NCBI RefSeq assembly: GCF_021442025.1
Contig: NZ_CP090446.1
Coordinates: 806,001-870,000, forward strand
Length of the DNA stretch: 64,000 nucleotides
From: Sphingobacterium sp. SRCM116780
GTDB lineage: Bacteria > Bacteroidota > Bacteroidia > Sphingobacteriales > Sphingobacteriaceae
Direction of reading: 5' to 3'
Positions 7,946 through 15,118 of the stretch are shown in pieces (the stretch's first letter is position 1; each line of letters starts with the position of its first letter). The translations under genes and the position numbers were made by a program. Below the pieces are notes generated by a model. It was not told the origin of the DNA. It searched no databases and saw nothing but the letters and a program-made list of their open reading frames with translations.

Positions 7946-9451
7946 TTAAGGCAATACAACCTTTACTTTCATTTTCAAGTCATTAAATGTTATGGCTTGC
8001 GTTTTATAAATGATAGAATGGTCATCTGTCAGTGCATCTTTATTGATGATTTTTAGATCTTTTGAAAAATGGATATCATGGACGATATTTTCTGAGAAAT
8101 CGACCATTTCTTCTCCCTTTTTGTTGATCATGCTGATACCTGATATATCTCCCAGATAGATCACAAGATTTCCATCGGTATAAAAATTAGTTTTTTCTAT
8201 TCTTTTGAAATGTGTTAAGTCCCAATTTTCTGTATCTACGACATAACCAGCATAGTATAATACATTTTTATACCATATAAGTTCTTCGACATCAAATGTT
8301 TTTAATGAGGCAAGGTCTAACAATTCTTTTTTCTTAGCTGTGGCATTATAAATCCATATATTGTCCAAGGCTTGTGGTTTATCCTGACCACGGAAAAATC
8401 GAAAATATTGACCATCTACCTGTGCAATAAAATTTTCTTCAGGAGTCATATATTCTGTTTCTCCAATATCTTTCGTGACCAGCAATCCTTCCTTCTGAGC
8501 AGTATCCAAATAACGAAATTTAAAATTAGTTGCTAATAGATTTAGGGACGTTTTGGCTTTTGTGATGATCTGATTTCCATAACCAAAAGTATTCTTCTCT
8601 TGATTGCTATAACCATAGTTAAATTCATAATAATTATGTCCATCCGTAACAAACGAACTGTTATTATAAGCGTTAATAACAAGTTCCTTAATTTTTGTAC
8701 GATCCAGATCAAGTTTTTCTATTCGAGAATTATCTGTTTTCGCGAATACGTTATTTTCAAAGCAAAAATAACGTTCATGCTCTTCTACAATAGGATTTTG
8801 GTTATTGCTTTTGGCGACGATGGTCGGCTTTAGTTCGTTTTCTGTCTCTTCGTTAAAATAATATAAAGCGTTTTTGTCATAAAAGAAATTGTCATCAATA
8901 TGTTTCAAATTTGCGACATCGACAGTTGATAAATCCGCTTGTTGAAGAGCATAGCGATTTGTCAATAAATAATACAGGTTTCCTTTTTTATAGATATAGT
9001 CATTCACTTTCGAATAGCTTCCAATGGCAATAGGAGGAAAGGCATCCTCTTTGTATCTCCTGCTCAGTAGCGCAGTTGTTTTGGAATCAGTCAATAGCAT
9101 ATCTCCTTCTTTTTGTTGCATGATCCGGAGTTGAGATAGATCCATTTTACCAAAGGGTAGATCCTCTTTTAGGTAAATAAAATCTCCTATAATATACAAC
9201 GTTGTCTTGTTGAAATCAATTTTAGGATCCTTTTCGTATTTAAAACCATCCCAATCTACACCGCCAGTCATTTCAAATCGATAAATGGCCTGCTCGTCAG
9301 GAACGATTTTGTAATTCCCGATGATAAATCCTGTTTTTAAAAGTGGATTTTGTTTATCCGTGTTTTTTGTAGATTTATTCTGAGCGCAGGCATGTAGTAT
9401 GATACTCATTGCAATGAATGTTAAGCCTGTTAGCAGCTGACTTCTTTTCAT
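7946..9451 (-). CDS. DKNYY-domain lipoprotein
   Basis: This 501-residue protein has a lipoprotein-type signal peptide (LLTGLTFIAMSIILHACA, with the lipobox Cys near residue 22). The body is built from short repeated beta units with Asp-Lys-Asn-x-Tyr-Tyr-like cores, such as 'FFYDKNALYYFNEE', 'KKGNLYYLLTNRYAL', 'DGHNYYEF' and 'WYKNVLYYAGY'. These identify the DKNYY family, an uncharacterised repeat protein family common in Bacteroidota, probably exposed in the periplasm or at the surface. The start is the ATG at 9451. It is probably the first gene of a two-gene lipoprotein operon. Confidence 0.8.
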   Translation of the reverse strand: MKRSQLLTGLTFIAMSIILHACAQNKSTKNTDKQNPLLKTGFIIGNYKIVPDEQAIYRFEMTGGVDWDGFKYEKDPKIDFNKTTLYIIGDFIYLKEDLPFGKMDLSQLRIMQQKEGDMLLTDSKTTALLSRRYKEDAFPPIAIGSYSKVNDYIYKKGNLYYLLTNRYALQQADLSTVDVANLKHIDDNFFYDKNALYYFNEETENELKPTIVAKSNNQNPIVEEHERYFCFENNVFAKTDNSRIEKLDLDRTKIKELVINAYNNSSFVTDGHNYYEFNYGYSNQEKNTFGYGNQIITKAKTSLNLLATNFKFRYLDTAQKEGLLVTKDIGETEYMTPEENFIAQVDGQYFRFFRGQDKPQALDNIWIYNATAKKKELLDLASLKTFDVEELIWYKNVLYYAGYVVDTENWDLTHFKRIEKTNFYTDGNLVIYLGDISGISMINKKGEEMVDFSENIVHDIHFSKDLKIINKDALTDDHSIIYKTQAITFNDLKMKVKVVLP

Positions 9452-9985
9452 ATTTATGTAAACTTATTTAAATATAGGAAAATACCTAATTTGAACCATG
9501 TAAATATTTCTTTATCTGAATCTTTAAGGAAGTTTAGATGATTCATCTTTTGTCATTCAGTTTGACAAAATTAGTGTTGTAGCTTTTGACGGATCTTATA
9601 CAAAAGTAGTGGATTGTTTCTCTGGTTGAAGTGTTCCAAAGGGCCACTTCAATCTTCTTTGAAAACTTGGTCTCCAGACCGAAATACTATGGCATAAACG
9701 TTAGCGTTGGAAACTGCAAAAGTTATAAAATGCGGGACACTATTATCCTTAAATCCATATGTTGTTGTCATTGTTCAGTTTTAAATTTCATTGGTTCTGC
9801 TCTATTCCCAGACAGAGTCTTCGATTTTATATTGGGTTTAAGTGACCGCTGAAAGAGCGAACACTTAAACTAGAAAGGGATATTTTTTCCTGTTTAGATT
9901 GACTCGCTTGTATGCCTAAAATTTAAACAGATCCACAACTTTTGGTGTTGATCCCCTTTTGGAGCGGAGGCTCTTTATGAGATTT
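9452..9985. other. Hairpin-dense intergenic region, no gene supported
   Basis: About 530 bases lack a convincing gene but hold many inverted repeats: 9548-9555 with 9563-9570, 9626-9633 with 9645-9652, 9669-9680, 9698-9708, 9836-9844 with 9862-9870 (with a further inner 4-bp stem at 9847-9850/9856-9859), 9890-9896 with 9924-9930, an imperfect one at 9930-9955, and 9962-9973. The density suggests a structured RNA or the scar of a lost element. No known RNA family was recognised on either strand. Confidence 0.4.
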
Positions 9986-9991
9986 GGAGGG

Positions 9992-10036
9992 TATAAAAAA
10001 CAAAATCCCCTTGATCAGATAATCAAAGGGATTTTG
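9992..10036 (-). terminator. Intrinsic terminator of tRNA cassette 1
   Basis: A stem formed by about 10001-10015 and 10022-10036 is followed, reading the minus strand, by a run of six T (10000 down to 9995). It begins directly at the 3' end of tRNA-Leu copy 1. Confidence 0.85.
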
Positions 10037-10121
10037 TACCTAGGGCGGGAATCGAACCCGCACTTCCTTAACGGAAACAGGATTTTAAGTCCTGCGTGTC
10101 TACCAGTTCCACCACCTAGGC
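10037..10121 (-). tRNA. tRNA-Leu (anticodon TAA), copy 1
   Basis: This 85-base class II tRNA has a GCCTAGG acceptor arm pairing with the 3' end (first pair G-U), a D-arm, the anticodon loop reading ACTTAAA with anticodon TAA, a long variable arm and the T-arm GGTTCGATTCC. It is co-transcribed with the tRNA-Gly just upstream, with a 16-base spacer. Two identical copies lie at 12776 and 29134. Confidence 0.95.
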
Positions 10122-10137
10122 AAGGTGTATTTTGTGG

Positions 10138-10210
10138 AGCGAAAAACGAGATTCGAACTCGCGACCCCAACCTTGGCAAGGTTGTGCTCTACCAGCTGAG
10201 CTATTTTCGC
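10138..10210 (-). tRNA. tRNA-Gly (anticodon GCC), copy 1
   Basis: This 73-base tRNA has a 7-bp acceptor stem (GCGAAAA with TTTTCGC), a D-loop AGCTGGTAGAGC, anticodon GCC in the loop between 'CAACCT' and 'AGGTTG', and T-loop GTTCGAATC. It is the first gene of the cassette; identical copies lie at 12877 and 29235. Confidence 0.95.
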
Positions 10211-10250
10211 ATTTCCAACAGTCAACGAGTTGTTTTCTGTTTTGGTGATG

Positions 10251-10280
10251 CAAATATACGGTGATTTTTCTAAATTCAAA
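10251..10280 (-). promoter_or_regulatory. Promoter of tRNA cassette 1
   Basis: On the minus strand a TTTG (10277-10280) and TATATTTG (10251-10258) are separated by 18 bases, matching the Bacteroidota housekeeping promoter. It lies about 40 bases upstream of tRNA-Gly, implying a 5' leader of roughly 30 bases. Confidence 0.75.
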
Positions 10281-10545
10281 ATTTAGCTTTATGATTTTTT
10301 TAAGTTTTCATGTAACACCCTCAAATATTGGATTTTATTTTTAAGGATTAAAGACTGTTTTTTTTAGTTGCATGTATCTATGCTTGTAAAATAGGTAGAA
10401 CTATTGTAGCTGTGAAGCAATAATTTTTAGAAATAGACTTTTTTATTCATTTAAAACTAAGGAAAGAAATTTCGGAATTCTCAACTCGATATCTGTTATT
10501 GTCCCAAATCAATGGTTTCAAGTACTGCAAATTATTATATTTTTC
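10281..10545. other. Intergenic DNA left of the insertion sequence
   Basis: About 265 AT-rich bases lie between the tRNA cassette 1 promoter and the left end of the IS. I see no gene, repeat or strong hairpin here. Confidence 0.5.
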
Positions 10546-10605
10546 TGTCTCGTCCTAAAAAAACTATACATCAGACTTATTAATTCTTAAATAGTACTTT
10601 AGAAG

Positions 10606-11124
10606 ATGTCAATAGAAAAAGCGGACAAGAAATTTGGGCGATATTATTTAGACTCCTTTAAACGGGAAGTGGTATCCGAGGTTGAACGTGAAGGGAATTT
10701 AGCTTTAGTCTGTAGCCGTCATGGAATAAGTTATAAATCTATACATACCTGGTTGAAACAATATGGGAGTATTTCTTATCAACAGAATAAGATTAAACTA
10801 CGTAGCCTTTGCGAACGGGAGGGTATAGCCAGGGAGATCGTTTCGGGCCATATCAGTATAGAGGAGGCGATGCTGAAATATAATGCGAGGAATCGTGATA
10901 CAGTGAATATGTGGATCCGTCATTATAAACTCAGGCAGCAGGAACTGATAGATTTATTGCCTGCTGAGATCCCCTCAGCAGAGAGAGAATTTGTATCCTC
11001 TAATATTGCCACCGATGCTTTAAAGCTGGCGGAGCTGAAAATCAGGTCACTGGAAATAATGCTTGATATTGCAAGTAAAGAATTCCATGTGGACATCAGA
11101 AAAAAGTTTGGGGCCAAACCGTGA
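10606..11124 (+). CDS. IS3-family transposase orfA (helix-turn-helix protein)
   Basis: The 172-residue protein contains two helix-turn-helix units: one near residues 20-55 ('REGNLALVCSRHGISYKSIHTWLKQY') and a second near 70-110 ('EGIAREIVSGHISIEEAMLKYNARNRDTVNMWIRHY'). The C-terminal part at about 140-165 (LKLAELKIRSLEIMLDIASK) has leucine-type spacing and probably dimerises or contacts OrfB. It would bind the IS ends. Its stop TGA at 11122 overlaps the GTG start of orfB, which suggests translational coupling rather than the -1 frameshift fusion common in IS3 relatives. Confidence 0.88.
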   Translation: MSIEKADKKFGRYYLDSFKREVVSEVEREGNLALVCSRHGISYKSIHTWLKQYGSISYQQNKIKLRSLCEREGIAREIVSGHISIEEAMLKYNARNRDTVNMWIRHYKLRQQELIDLLPAEIPSAEREFVSSNIATDALKLAELKIRSLEIMLDIASKEFHVDIRKKFGAKP

Positions 11125-12149
11125 TCACGCTCCGGTTACAGGAACCGGATGTAAGTGTTAAAACACTATGTTCACTGTTTGGCAAGACCAGACATGCCCA
11201 TTATGATTATCTGTGGCGCCTTGAACGTGATATTCTTCTTCAGGATGTTGTGCTACGGGAAGTAGGTCAGATCAGGGCTGACCTACCAAAGCTGGGCACC
11301 AGAAAACTGCATTTTTTGCTAAAGGACCCGTTGTTGAAACATGGCATATCTATAGGACGGGACTATCTGTTTGATCTGCTCTGCAGCCGTGGGATGCTTG
11401 TCAAAAGGCGCCGAAGGCGCAGCATTACTACAGATTCCAATCACTGGATGCACAAATATGACAACCTGATCCAGGAAATAGAAATCATCCGTGCCGAACA
11501 GGTCTGGGTGAGTGATATTACCTATCTGACCCTGAACAACTCATTTGTGTACCTGAGTTTGATCACGGATGCTTATTCTCATCAGATTATGGGTCATCGG
11601 GTGCAAAATGATCTCTCGGCAGCAGGTTGCATCGGGGCCCTGGAGATGGCTGTATTAAAAAGGACAACACCCCATTTATCGCTGGTCCATCATTCAGACC
11701 GCGGGTCACAGTACTGCAGTAAATCTTATATAGATATATTGAGAACGCAAAAAGTAGCCGTTAGTATGACCCAGAACGGAAGTCCTTATGATAATGCCAT
11801 TGCAGAAAGGATCAACGGCATTCTTAAATCAGAGTTTGAAATAGAGCGAAATACGGGATCTATGATACAATTACGGGATAAAATAGACCATGCCATCAAC
11901 ATCTATAATAACCTTAGGCCCCATGACAGCTGTGAATCACTTACCCCAAACCAGGCACATCTAAAAACCGGGGTCTTAAACAAAAATTGGAAAAACTACA
12001 GAAAAGTCAACTGGGAACGTAAAAAACAAGAAAGTGTAAATGCTAAAAACAGCACTTCAATTGATATAGGGGACTCTTCGACCGCTATATCAACTGAAGT
12101 CGCCGAAGGCTTAATCCAATTCAAAATACAAGAAATGAAGCAAACATAA
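11121..12149 (+). CDS. IS3-family transposase orfB (DDE integrase core)
   Basis: The 342-residue protein starts at GTG 11121, overlapping orfA by GTGA. The N-terminal HTH_21-like region includes 'ADLPKLGTRKLHFLL'. The rve-type catalytic core carries the three acidic residues: Asp in 'QVWVSDITYL', Asp in 'LVHHSDRGSQY', and Glu in 'SPYDNAIAERINGILKSEF', 35 residues after the second Asp, the DD(35)E spacing of IS3. It would carry out strand cleavage and joining. The C-terminal tail beyond about residue 290 is polar and poorly conserved. Confidence 0.92.
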   Translation: MITLRLQEPDVSVKTLCSLFGKTRHAHYDYLWRLERDILLQDVVLREVGQIRADLPKLGTRKLHFLLKDPLLKHGISIGRDYLFDLLCSRGMLVKRRRRRSITTDSNHWMHKYDNLIQEIEIIRAEQVWVSDITYLTLNNSFVYLSLITDAYSHQIMGHRVQNDLSAAGCIGALEMAVLKRTTPHLSLVHHSDRGSQYCSKSYIDILRTQKVAVSMTQNGSPYDNAIAERINGILKSEFEIERNTGSMIQLRDKIDHAINIYNNLRPHDSCESLTPNQAHLKTGVLNKNWKNYRKVNWERKKQESVNAKNSTSIDIGDSSTAISTEVAEGLIQFKIQEMKQT

Positions 12150-12189
12150 AAAGCAGAGAAAAATTAACTACATTACTGAAATATCCGAA

Positions 12190-12303
12190 TGTATAGCCAT
12201 TTCAGTACTATGAAAATAGTGTATAGTTATTATAGGATTGTATGCACAAGGTGTATAGCTAATCTAGGATAATCAATCAAATGCTGTATAGCCAATTCAG
12301 GAC
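12190..12303 (+). repeat. Four subterminal repeats at the right end of the IS
   Basis: Four copies of a roughly 19-base unit, consensus TGTATAG-N6-T-AGGA, lie at 12190-12208, 12219-12238, 12251-12270 and 12285-12303. The last is part of the right terminal inverted repeat. Unit starts are about 30-33 bases apart, close to three helical turns. The left end has only one such unit. They are probably OrfA or OrfB binding sites. Confidence 0.7.
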
Positions 12304-12346
12304 GAGACATTCCTTAGCTTCCATACTATTCATAAGTAGAGCTAAA

Positions 12347-12507
12347 GTAGTGCCTAAGTAGTGCCTAAGCAGGGTATAAGCGTAGACTAAGCGTACATAC
12401 AGTATAAAAAGTATACCTATAACGCACTATGTACGCTCTTACCACACCCTTACCAGTTTCAAATATCGTGTTTTCTTGAATAACGCTTTTAGTATGCTTA
12501 TACCCTG
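12347..12507. repeat. Cluster of short direct and inverted repeats
   Basis: GTAGTGCCTAA is tandemly repeated at 12347-12357 and 12358-12368. A nested inverted repeat follows: 12391-12399 with 12428-12436 (GCGTACATA), enclosing GTATA/TATAC at 12402-12415. CAGGGTATAAGC at 12370-12381 recurs inverted at 12496-12507. The stretch lies between the IS and tRNA cassette 2. Confidence 0.6.
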
Positions 12508-12643
12508 AAGCATCCCTGCTTAGGGACTGAATCAATAGCGTATAGCCGGCTGGTAGAAACAAATAAAAATTGTTCTTCCGTTTGGCTGATAAGATTTGTA
12601 TCCAATTATCCGCATGCGGATTAATCGAACGCAGATGCTCCAT
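12365..12643 (-). CDS. Doubtful 92-residue open reading frame
   Basis: The N-terminal 70 residues read like real protein (NPHADNWIQILSAKRKNNFY, then LFLPAGYTLLIQSLSRDASG), while the last 22 residues are translated from the repeat cluster and are low-complexity (Tyr/Arg/Thr). I do not recognise the protein. It could be the remnant of a gene truncated by the repeat-rich DNA or by the IS insertion nearby. No promoter or terminator is evident. Confidence 0.3.
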   Translation of the reverse strand: MEHLRSINPHADNWIQILSAKRKNNFYLFLPAGYTLLIQSLSRDASGYKHTKSVIQENTIFETGKGVVRAYIVRYRYTFYTVCTLSLRLYPA

Positions 12644-12740
12644 ATTGTGTTTCCAAAAGAAGATTAGTGTTGAAGAATATAATTGGAATGGATAAATGAT
12701 GTTCCAGTCGGTTACAATGGAAAATATAACGCTTCGAAAA

Positions 12741-12776
12741 ACAATAAAAGCTCATCAGAAGAGGAGCTTTTATTGT
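12741..12776 (-). terminator. Intrinsic terminator of tRNA cassette 2
   Basis: A perfect 12-bp stem (12742-12753 with 12764-12775) with a 10-base loop is followed, on the minus strand, by a short T-run. It starts at the 3' end of tRNA-Leu copy 2 and differs in sequence from the terminators of the other two cassettes. Confidence 0.8.
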
Positions 12777-12860
12777 ACCTAGGGCGGGAATCGAACCCGC
12801 ACTTCCTTAACGGAAACAGGATTTTAAGTCCTGCGTGTCTACCAGTTCCACCACCTAGGC
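12776..12860 (-). tRNA. tRNA-Leu (anticodon TAA), copy 2
   Basis: It is identical over all 85 bases to the copy at 10037, with the same acceptor, TAA anticodon and long variable arm. The 16-base spacer to its tRNA-Gly partner is also identical to that of cassette 1. Confidence 0.95.
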
Positions 12861-12876
12861 AAGGTGTATTTTGTGG

Positions 12877-12949
12877 AGCGAAAAACGAGATTCGAACTCG
12901 CGACCCCAACCTTGGCAAGGTTGTGCTCTACCAGCTGAGCTATTTTCGC
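12877..12949 (-). tRNA. tRNA-Gly (anticodon GCC), copy 2
   Basis: It is identical to the copy at 10138. Upstream of its 5' end the sequence diverges at once from cassettes 1 and 3: the -7 box begins only 11 bases away, so transcription probably starts at or very near the mature 5' end. Confidence 0.95.
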
Positions 12950-12960
12950 TTTTGATAACA

Positions 12961-12990
12961 CAAATATAAGTAGATTGTAGATACCTCAAA
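12961..12990 (-). promoter_or_regulatory. Promoter of tRNA cassette 2
   Basis: On the minus strand TTTG (12987-12990) and TATATTTG (12961-12968) are separated by 18 bases. The -7 element is 11 bases from tRNA-Gly, leaving almost no leader. Confidence 0.7.
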
Positions 12991-13266
12991 ATGTTTTTTC
13001 ACCGTAAAACTGTAATTCCCTCAAAAGAAGCTAGATAATTTTAGGATATACAATCTCGAATATATGGTCGATTGAGATCATTCATTCCTTTTTCTACTTT
13101 AATTAGCTAATGAAGAAGAGTTATATACCCAACAAGATTCAGCTTGTATAGCCTATTTTGGTTACGTCATCAATAATGTACGTGTTAGTAGTTATTGAAA
13201 GTATCTATACATGCCTGAAAAATATAGCATTAGTATGATACTATGTCTCCTGTTCTTCAAACCCTA
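12991..13266. other. Intergenic DNA downstream of the thiamine operon
   Basis: About 275 AT-rich bases lie between the end of thiF and the tRNA cassette 2 promoter. I see no gene and no clear terminator for the thi operon. Confidence 0.5.
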
Positions 13267-13977
13267 TTAAAAATTTAATGTATTAAACCTCCAATAATAG
13301 GTATCTACGATTGTCAGCTTGTTACTATCGACAGGAAGACCCGTAATAATTTTGAGGACTTGCATCGCCATCATACTACCAATGATACCCGGAAGAGGAC
13401 CCAATACCCCATATTGATCACAATTAGGTACATCTTCCGGATGTGGTGGTTCTGGAAACAAATCGCGTAGCTGTTTACTTCCTTGATGATTGAATACTGC
13501 TACTTGCCCTTCAAAGGCTAAAATACTACCGTAAACCAATACTTTCTGTAAACGTACACAAGCATCGTTGATGATATAACGTGTGGTAAAATTATCAGAG
13601 CCATCTACAACAATGTCATAATCTCCAATAATTTCATCTACATTCTCCACATTGATTTTCTTGGTATAGGATTTTATGCAGATGGAGGAATTCAGATCCT
13701 GGATAAATTGAGCAGCACTGTGTACTTTTTTCTGCTGTATTCGGTGTTCATTATGGATCACCTGTCGATTCAAATTATGGATTTCTACTTGATCAAAGTC
13801 GATAATTCCTAAAGTTCCTACGCCAGCGGCTGCGAGATACTGAAGTACGGGAGATCCTAATCCTCCTGCACCGACAACCAATACTTTGGCAGTACTAATT
13901 TTTTGTTGGCCTTCAACACCGATCTCATTAATGAAAATTTGACGACTATAACGATCAAAAGCGGTATATTGTTGCAT
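13267..13977 (-). CDS. thiF: ThiF-type adenylyltransferase (ThiS-activating)
   Basis: The 236-residue protein belongs to the E1-like ThiF/MoeB/HesA family. It has the ATP-binding loop GAGGLGSPVLQYLAAAGVG at about residues 36-55, 'IDFDQVEIHNLNRQ' with the Asp and Arg/Gln that bind ATP-Mg, and 'VDGSDNFTTRY'. The segment VPNCDQYGVLGPLPG holds the Cys equivalent to the sulfur-relay position. It would adenylate the C-terminal Gly-Gly of ThiS so that sulfur can be added for thiazole synthesis. The paired CxxC zinc motifs seen in many ThiF/MoeB proteins are absent, and the protein lacks a rhodanese domain. It is the last gene of the thi operon, 12 bases after thiH. Confidence 0.88.
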   Translation of the reverse strand: MQQYTAFDRYSRQIFINEIGVEGQQKISTAKVLVVGAGGLGSPVLQYLAAAGVGTLGIIDFDQVEIHNLNRQVIHNEHRIQQKKVHSAAQFIQDLNSSICIKSYTKKINVENVDEIIGDYDIVVDGSDNFTTRYIINDACVRLQKVLVYGSILAFEGQVAVFNHQGSKQLRDLFPEPPHPEDVPNCDQYGVLGPLPGIIGSMMAMQVLKIITGLPVDSNKLTIVDTYYWRFNTLNF

Positions 13978-13989
13978 AAGAGATTCTAA

Positions 13990-15108
13990 TTACTGCCCTG
14001 AATAACTCATTTCCCAATCCTTCATAATCGGATCATAACCTGCCTGTCTAATTTTGTTCCGAATGGTTTCCATGCTTCTTTCGTCACTGATTTCAAATTG
14101 TTCCAGCGATTGCGGATCAACAACATACCCTCCAGGATTTGTTTTAGAAGCAGCACTCATGGTGGTCACGCCAATGGGGATGATATGATCCCTGAACTTC
14201 TCATGCTCTCGGGTCGATATGGATAGCTCCAAGTTCTCATTCCATAAACGATATGCACAGATTAACTGCAATAAATCACGATCTTCGAGGATAAAATTAG
14301 GAGCCGCAACACCTGCTGCAGGTCTTAATCTAGGGAAAGAAACCGTATATTTTGTTCGCCAATACTGTTTTTGTAGATAGTCAATATGCAAGGCATTGAA
14401 AAAACTATCTACCCGCCAATCTTCTAAGCCCAATAGCACACCTAAACCAATTTTATGAATGCCAGCTTTTCCAATTCGATCTGGCGTATCCAAACGATAT
14501 TCGAAGTTTGATTTTTTACCTTTTGGATGATAAGATTTATATACTTCCTGATGATAGGTTTCCTGATAGACCAAGACCGTATTCACACCCAATTCCTGTA
14601 GCACACGATATTCTTCCAATTGTAAAGGTTGCACTTCCATGGATAGTTGGGCGAAATGCGGTTTTAATAAGGTTATCGCATTTTTGAAATAATTGATGTC
14701 AACCGTTTTATTTGCTTCTCCACTGACCAATAAGATATGATGGAGCCCCATCGATTTGAGCGCCATAGCTTCCATGAGCAGTTCCGTATTGGAGAGTGTC
14801 TTACGTTTGATTTTATTATCCATACTAAAACCACAATAGGTACAGATATTTTGACACTCGTTGCTGAGATAGAGCGGAGCATAAAGTTGAATGGTTTTCC
14901 CAAATCGTTTTTGAGTCACCCGTTGTGCTTGTTGTGCCATCTCTTCCAATAATGGCGAAGCAGCAGGAGAAAGTAGGATCATAAAATCATCCAGATTTCT
15001 TTTTTCTTTGCTGAGACTACGTTTTACATCGATGAGCGTAGTGTTGTATATTTTTTGCTTAATTTCCTGCCAGCTATATTGTTCAAATACTTCCTGAAAA
15101 GCGTGCAT
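13990..15108 (-). CDS. thiH: 2-iminoacetate synthase ThiH (radical SAM)
   Basis: This 372-residue radical SAM enzyme cleaves tyrosine to 2-iminoacetate, which ThiG uses to make the thiazole ring. The iron-sulfur motif is visible as CQNICTYC (CX3CX2C) at about residues 86-93, preceded by 'LYLSNEC'. Later conserved stretches include 'LLVSGEANKTVDINYF', 'MEVQPLQLEEY', 'GLGVLLGLEDWR' and 'SFPRLRPAAG', all typical of ThiH. Length fits the family (about 370-380). It lies between thiG and thiF with 10-12 base gaps. Confidence 0.95.
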   Translation of the reverse strand: MHAFQEVFEQYSWQEIKQKIYNTTLIDVKRSLSKEKRNLDDFMILLSPAASPLLEEMAQQAQRVTQKRFGKTIQLYAPLYLSNECQNICTYCGFSMDNKIKRKTLSNTELLMEAMALKSMGLHHILLVSGEANKTVDINYFKNAITLLKPHFAQLSMEVQPLQLEEYRVLQELGVNTVLVYQETYHQEVYKSYHPKGKKSNFEYRLDTPDRIGKAGIHKIGLGVLLGLEDWRVDSFFNALHIDYLQKQYWRTKYTVSFPRLRPAAGVAAPNFILEDRDLLQLICAYRLWNENLELSISTREHEKFRDHIIPIGVTTMSAASKTNPGGYVVDPQSLEQFEISDERSMETIRNKIRQAGYDPIMKDWEMSYSGQ

Positions 15109-15118
15109 AATTCTGTTG

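Larger units (their letters stand above)
10546..12309 (+). mobile_element. Complete IS3-family insertion sequence
   Basis: The element is about 1.76 kb and is bounded by terminal inverted repeats starting TGTCTCGTCCT at 10546 and ending with the complement of TGTCTCGTCCT at 12309. The ends are TG...CA as in the IS3 family. The repeats continue for about 25 bases with mismatches. A 3-base TTC at 10543-10545 and 12310-12312 looks like a target duplication. It carries an HTH orfA and a DDE orfB overlapping by four bases. Both reading frames are intact, so the element is probably active. It sits between tRNA cassettes 1 and 2. Confidence 0.9.

Noticed and set aside
9631..9852. A 73-residue plus-strand reading frame in the hairpin region
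   Set aside because: Cys/Phe-rich, no recognisable domain, no start context, and it covers inverted repeats.
9959..10264. A 101-residue plus-strand reading frame
   Set aside because: It is the antisense of tRNA-Leu and tRNA-Gly copy 1; the same false protein recurs over the other cassettes (12683-12955 and 29026-29412).
12712..12918. A 68-residue minus-strand reading frame
   Set aside because: It runs through the tRNA genes of cassette 2, and a matching frame exists over cassette 3 (29076-29276). It is an artefact of tRNA sequence.
13141..13160. A TGTATAGCCTATTTTGG sequence resembling the IS end repeat
   Set aside because: Only one copy, outside the element, with no neighbouring end motif; probably chance.
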